13,928 bases of DNA from Proteiniphilum sp. (GTDB lineage Bacteria; Bacteroidota; Bacteroidia; Bacteroidales; Dysgonomonadaceae): the NCBI GenBank assembly GCA_031284475.1, contig JAISZV010000232.1:1-13928 (forward strand), given 5' to 3'. A program made the translations under genes and the position numbers. The notes beneath the pieces were generated by a model. It was not told the origin of the DNA. It searched no databases and worked only from the letters and a program-made list of their open reading frames with translations. Numbering within the stretch: the first letter of the stretch is position 1; every line of letters starts with the position of its first letter. Below are positions 13,751 through 13,928 of the stretch, one piece after another.

Positions 13751-13827
13751 GAGGGCGGCATCTTGTAATGACTTTGTTGCAACGGTAGTCAAGACGGTAT
13801 TTTTCTTTCCTATCGTAGCAATAAAAA

Positions 13828-13928
13828 TTAACTGACTTTGTAAGCATCGGGCATACCTTCCCCAATGAATTTATTTAATATTAAAGATTTGAGTTTGACC
13901 TCTGTTTCCTGATTTTCAAATGTTCTGG
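13828..13928 (-). CDS. C-terminal fragment of an unrecognised protein
   Basis: Reading leftward from the window end, a frame open from 13926 gives 32 residues beginning RTFENQETEVKLKSLILNKF, continuing IGEGMPDAYKVS, and ends in TAA at 13828-13830. The mix of charged and hydrophobic residues looks coding, and the other two frames on this strand stop early. The rest of the gene is outside the window, and I recognise no family. It would be convergent with the carbonic-anhydrase-like gene, leaving a 77-bp spacer that holds a direct repeat ACGGTAGTCAAGACGGTA and a following T-rich stretch. Confidence 0.45.
   Translation of the reverse strand, partial: RTFENQETEVKLKSLILNKFIGEGMPDAYKVS

Overview
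The window looks like chromosomal DNA from a Bacteroidetes bacterium, most likely order Bacteroidales. The protein families and gene pairings are typical of that group. Start codons lack Shine-Dalgarno sequences and sit behind A/T-rich leaders. Several exact copies of the Bacteroidetes -7 promoter box (TAnnTTTG) occur in gene starts. I infer the order with fair confidence. A Dysgonomonadaceae or Porphyromonadaceae-like family is only a guess. No tRNA, rRNA or CRISPR array was seen.

Left edge (1-213): the first 28 codons of an IS30-family transposase run off the window to the left. A perfect 20-bp palindrome followed by nine Ts lies beside it.

Main block (214-7536): a leftward run of six genes encodes SpoIIM-like membrane protein, polytopic membrane protein, DUF4129 protein, DUF4350 protein, MoxR AAA+ ATPase and DUF58 protein. 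A rightward RDD-family membrane protein starts only 24 bp from the SpoIIM-like gene. MoxR plus DUF58 is a known ATPase/vWA-like pair. The other four are membrane or periplasmic partners with no established role. Together they suggest an ATP-driven assembly, chaperone or stress device at the inner membrane. A similar set, with SpoIIM and RDD also divergent, occurs from memory in Mycobacterium (Rv3691-Rv3695 region). This is the best candidate here for an undescribed system.

Housekeeping block (7555-11988): leftward lptB, ruvX and def (LPS export ATPase, Holliday-junction/rRNA-processing nuclease family, peptide deformylase), preceded by folB (dihydroneopterin aldolase). A large cytosolic M24B aminopeptidase P gene is divergent from folB.

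Right block (11989-13928): a toxin-first higBA-like module carrying a palindrome that may be its operator. Next is a 350-bp gene-free stretch with a strong hairpin, repeats and a promoter box. Then come a gamma-carbonic-anhydrase-like gene and the last 32 codons of an unrecognised leftward gene.

The least expected signal is a family of degenerate intergenic arrays built on TAATGTG/TAATGATT. They begin at or over the stop codons of four genes (DUF4350, ruvX, pepP, higA) and read in the same direction as those genes. Between the convergent pepP and higA genes the array flips strand midway. Two 46-bp copies of one array segment (44/46 identical) bracket the toxin-antitoxin module as direct repeats.
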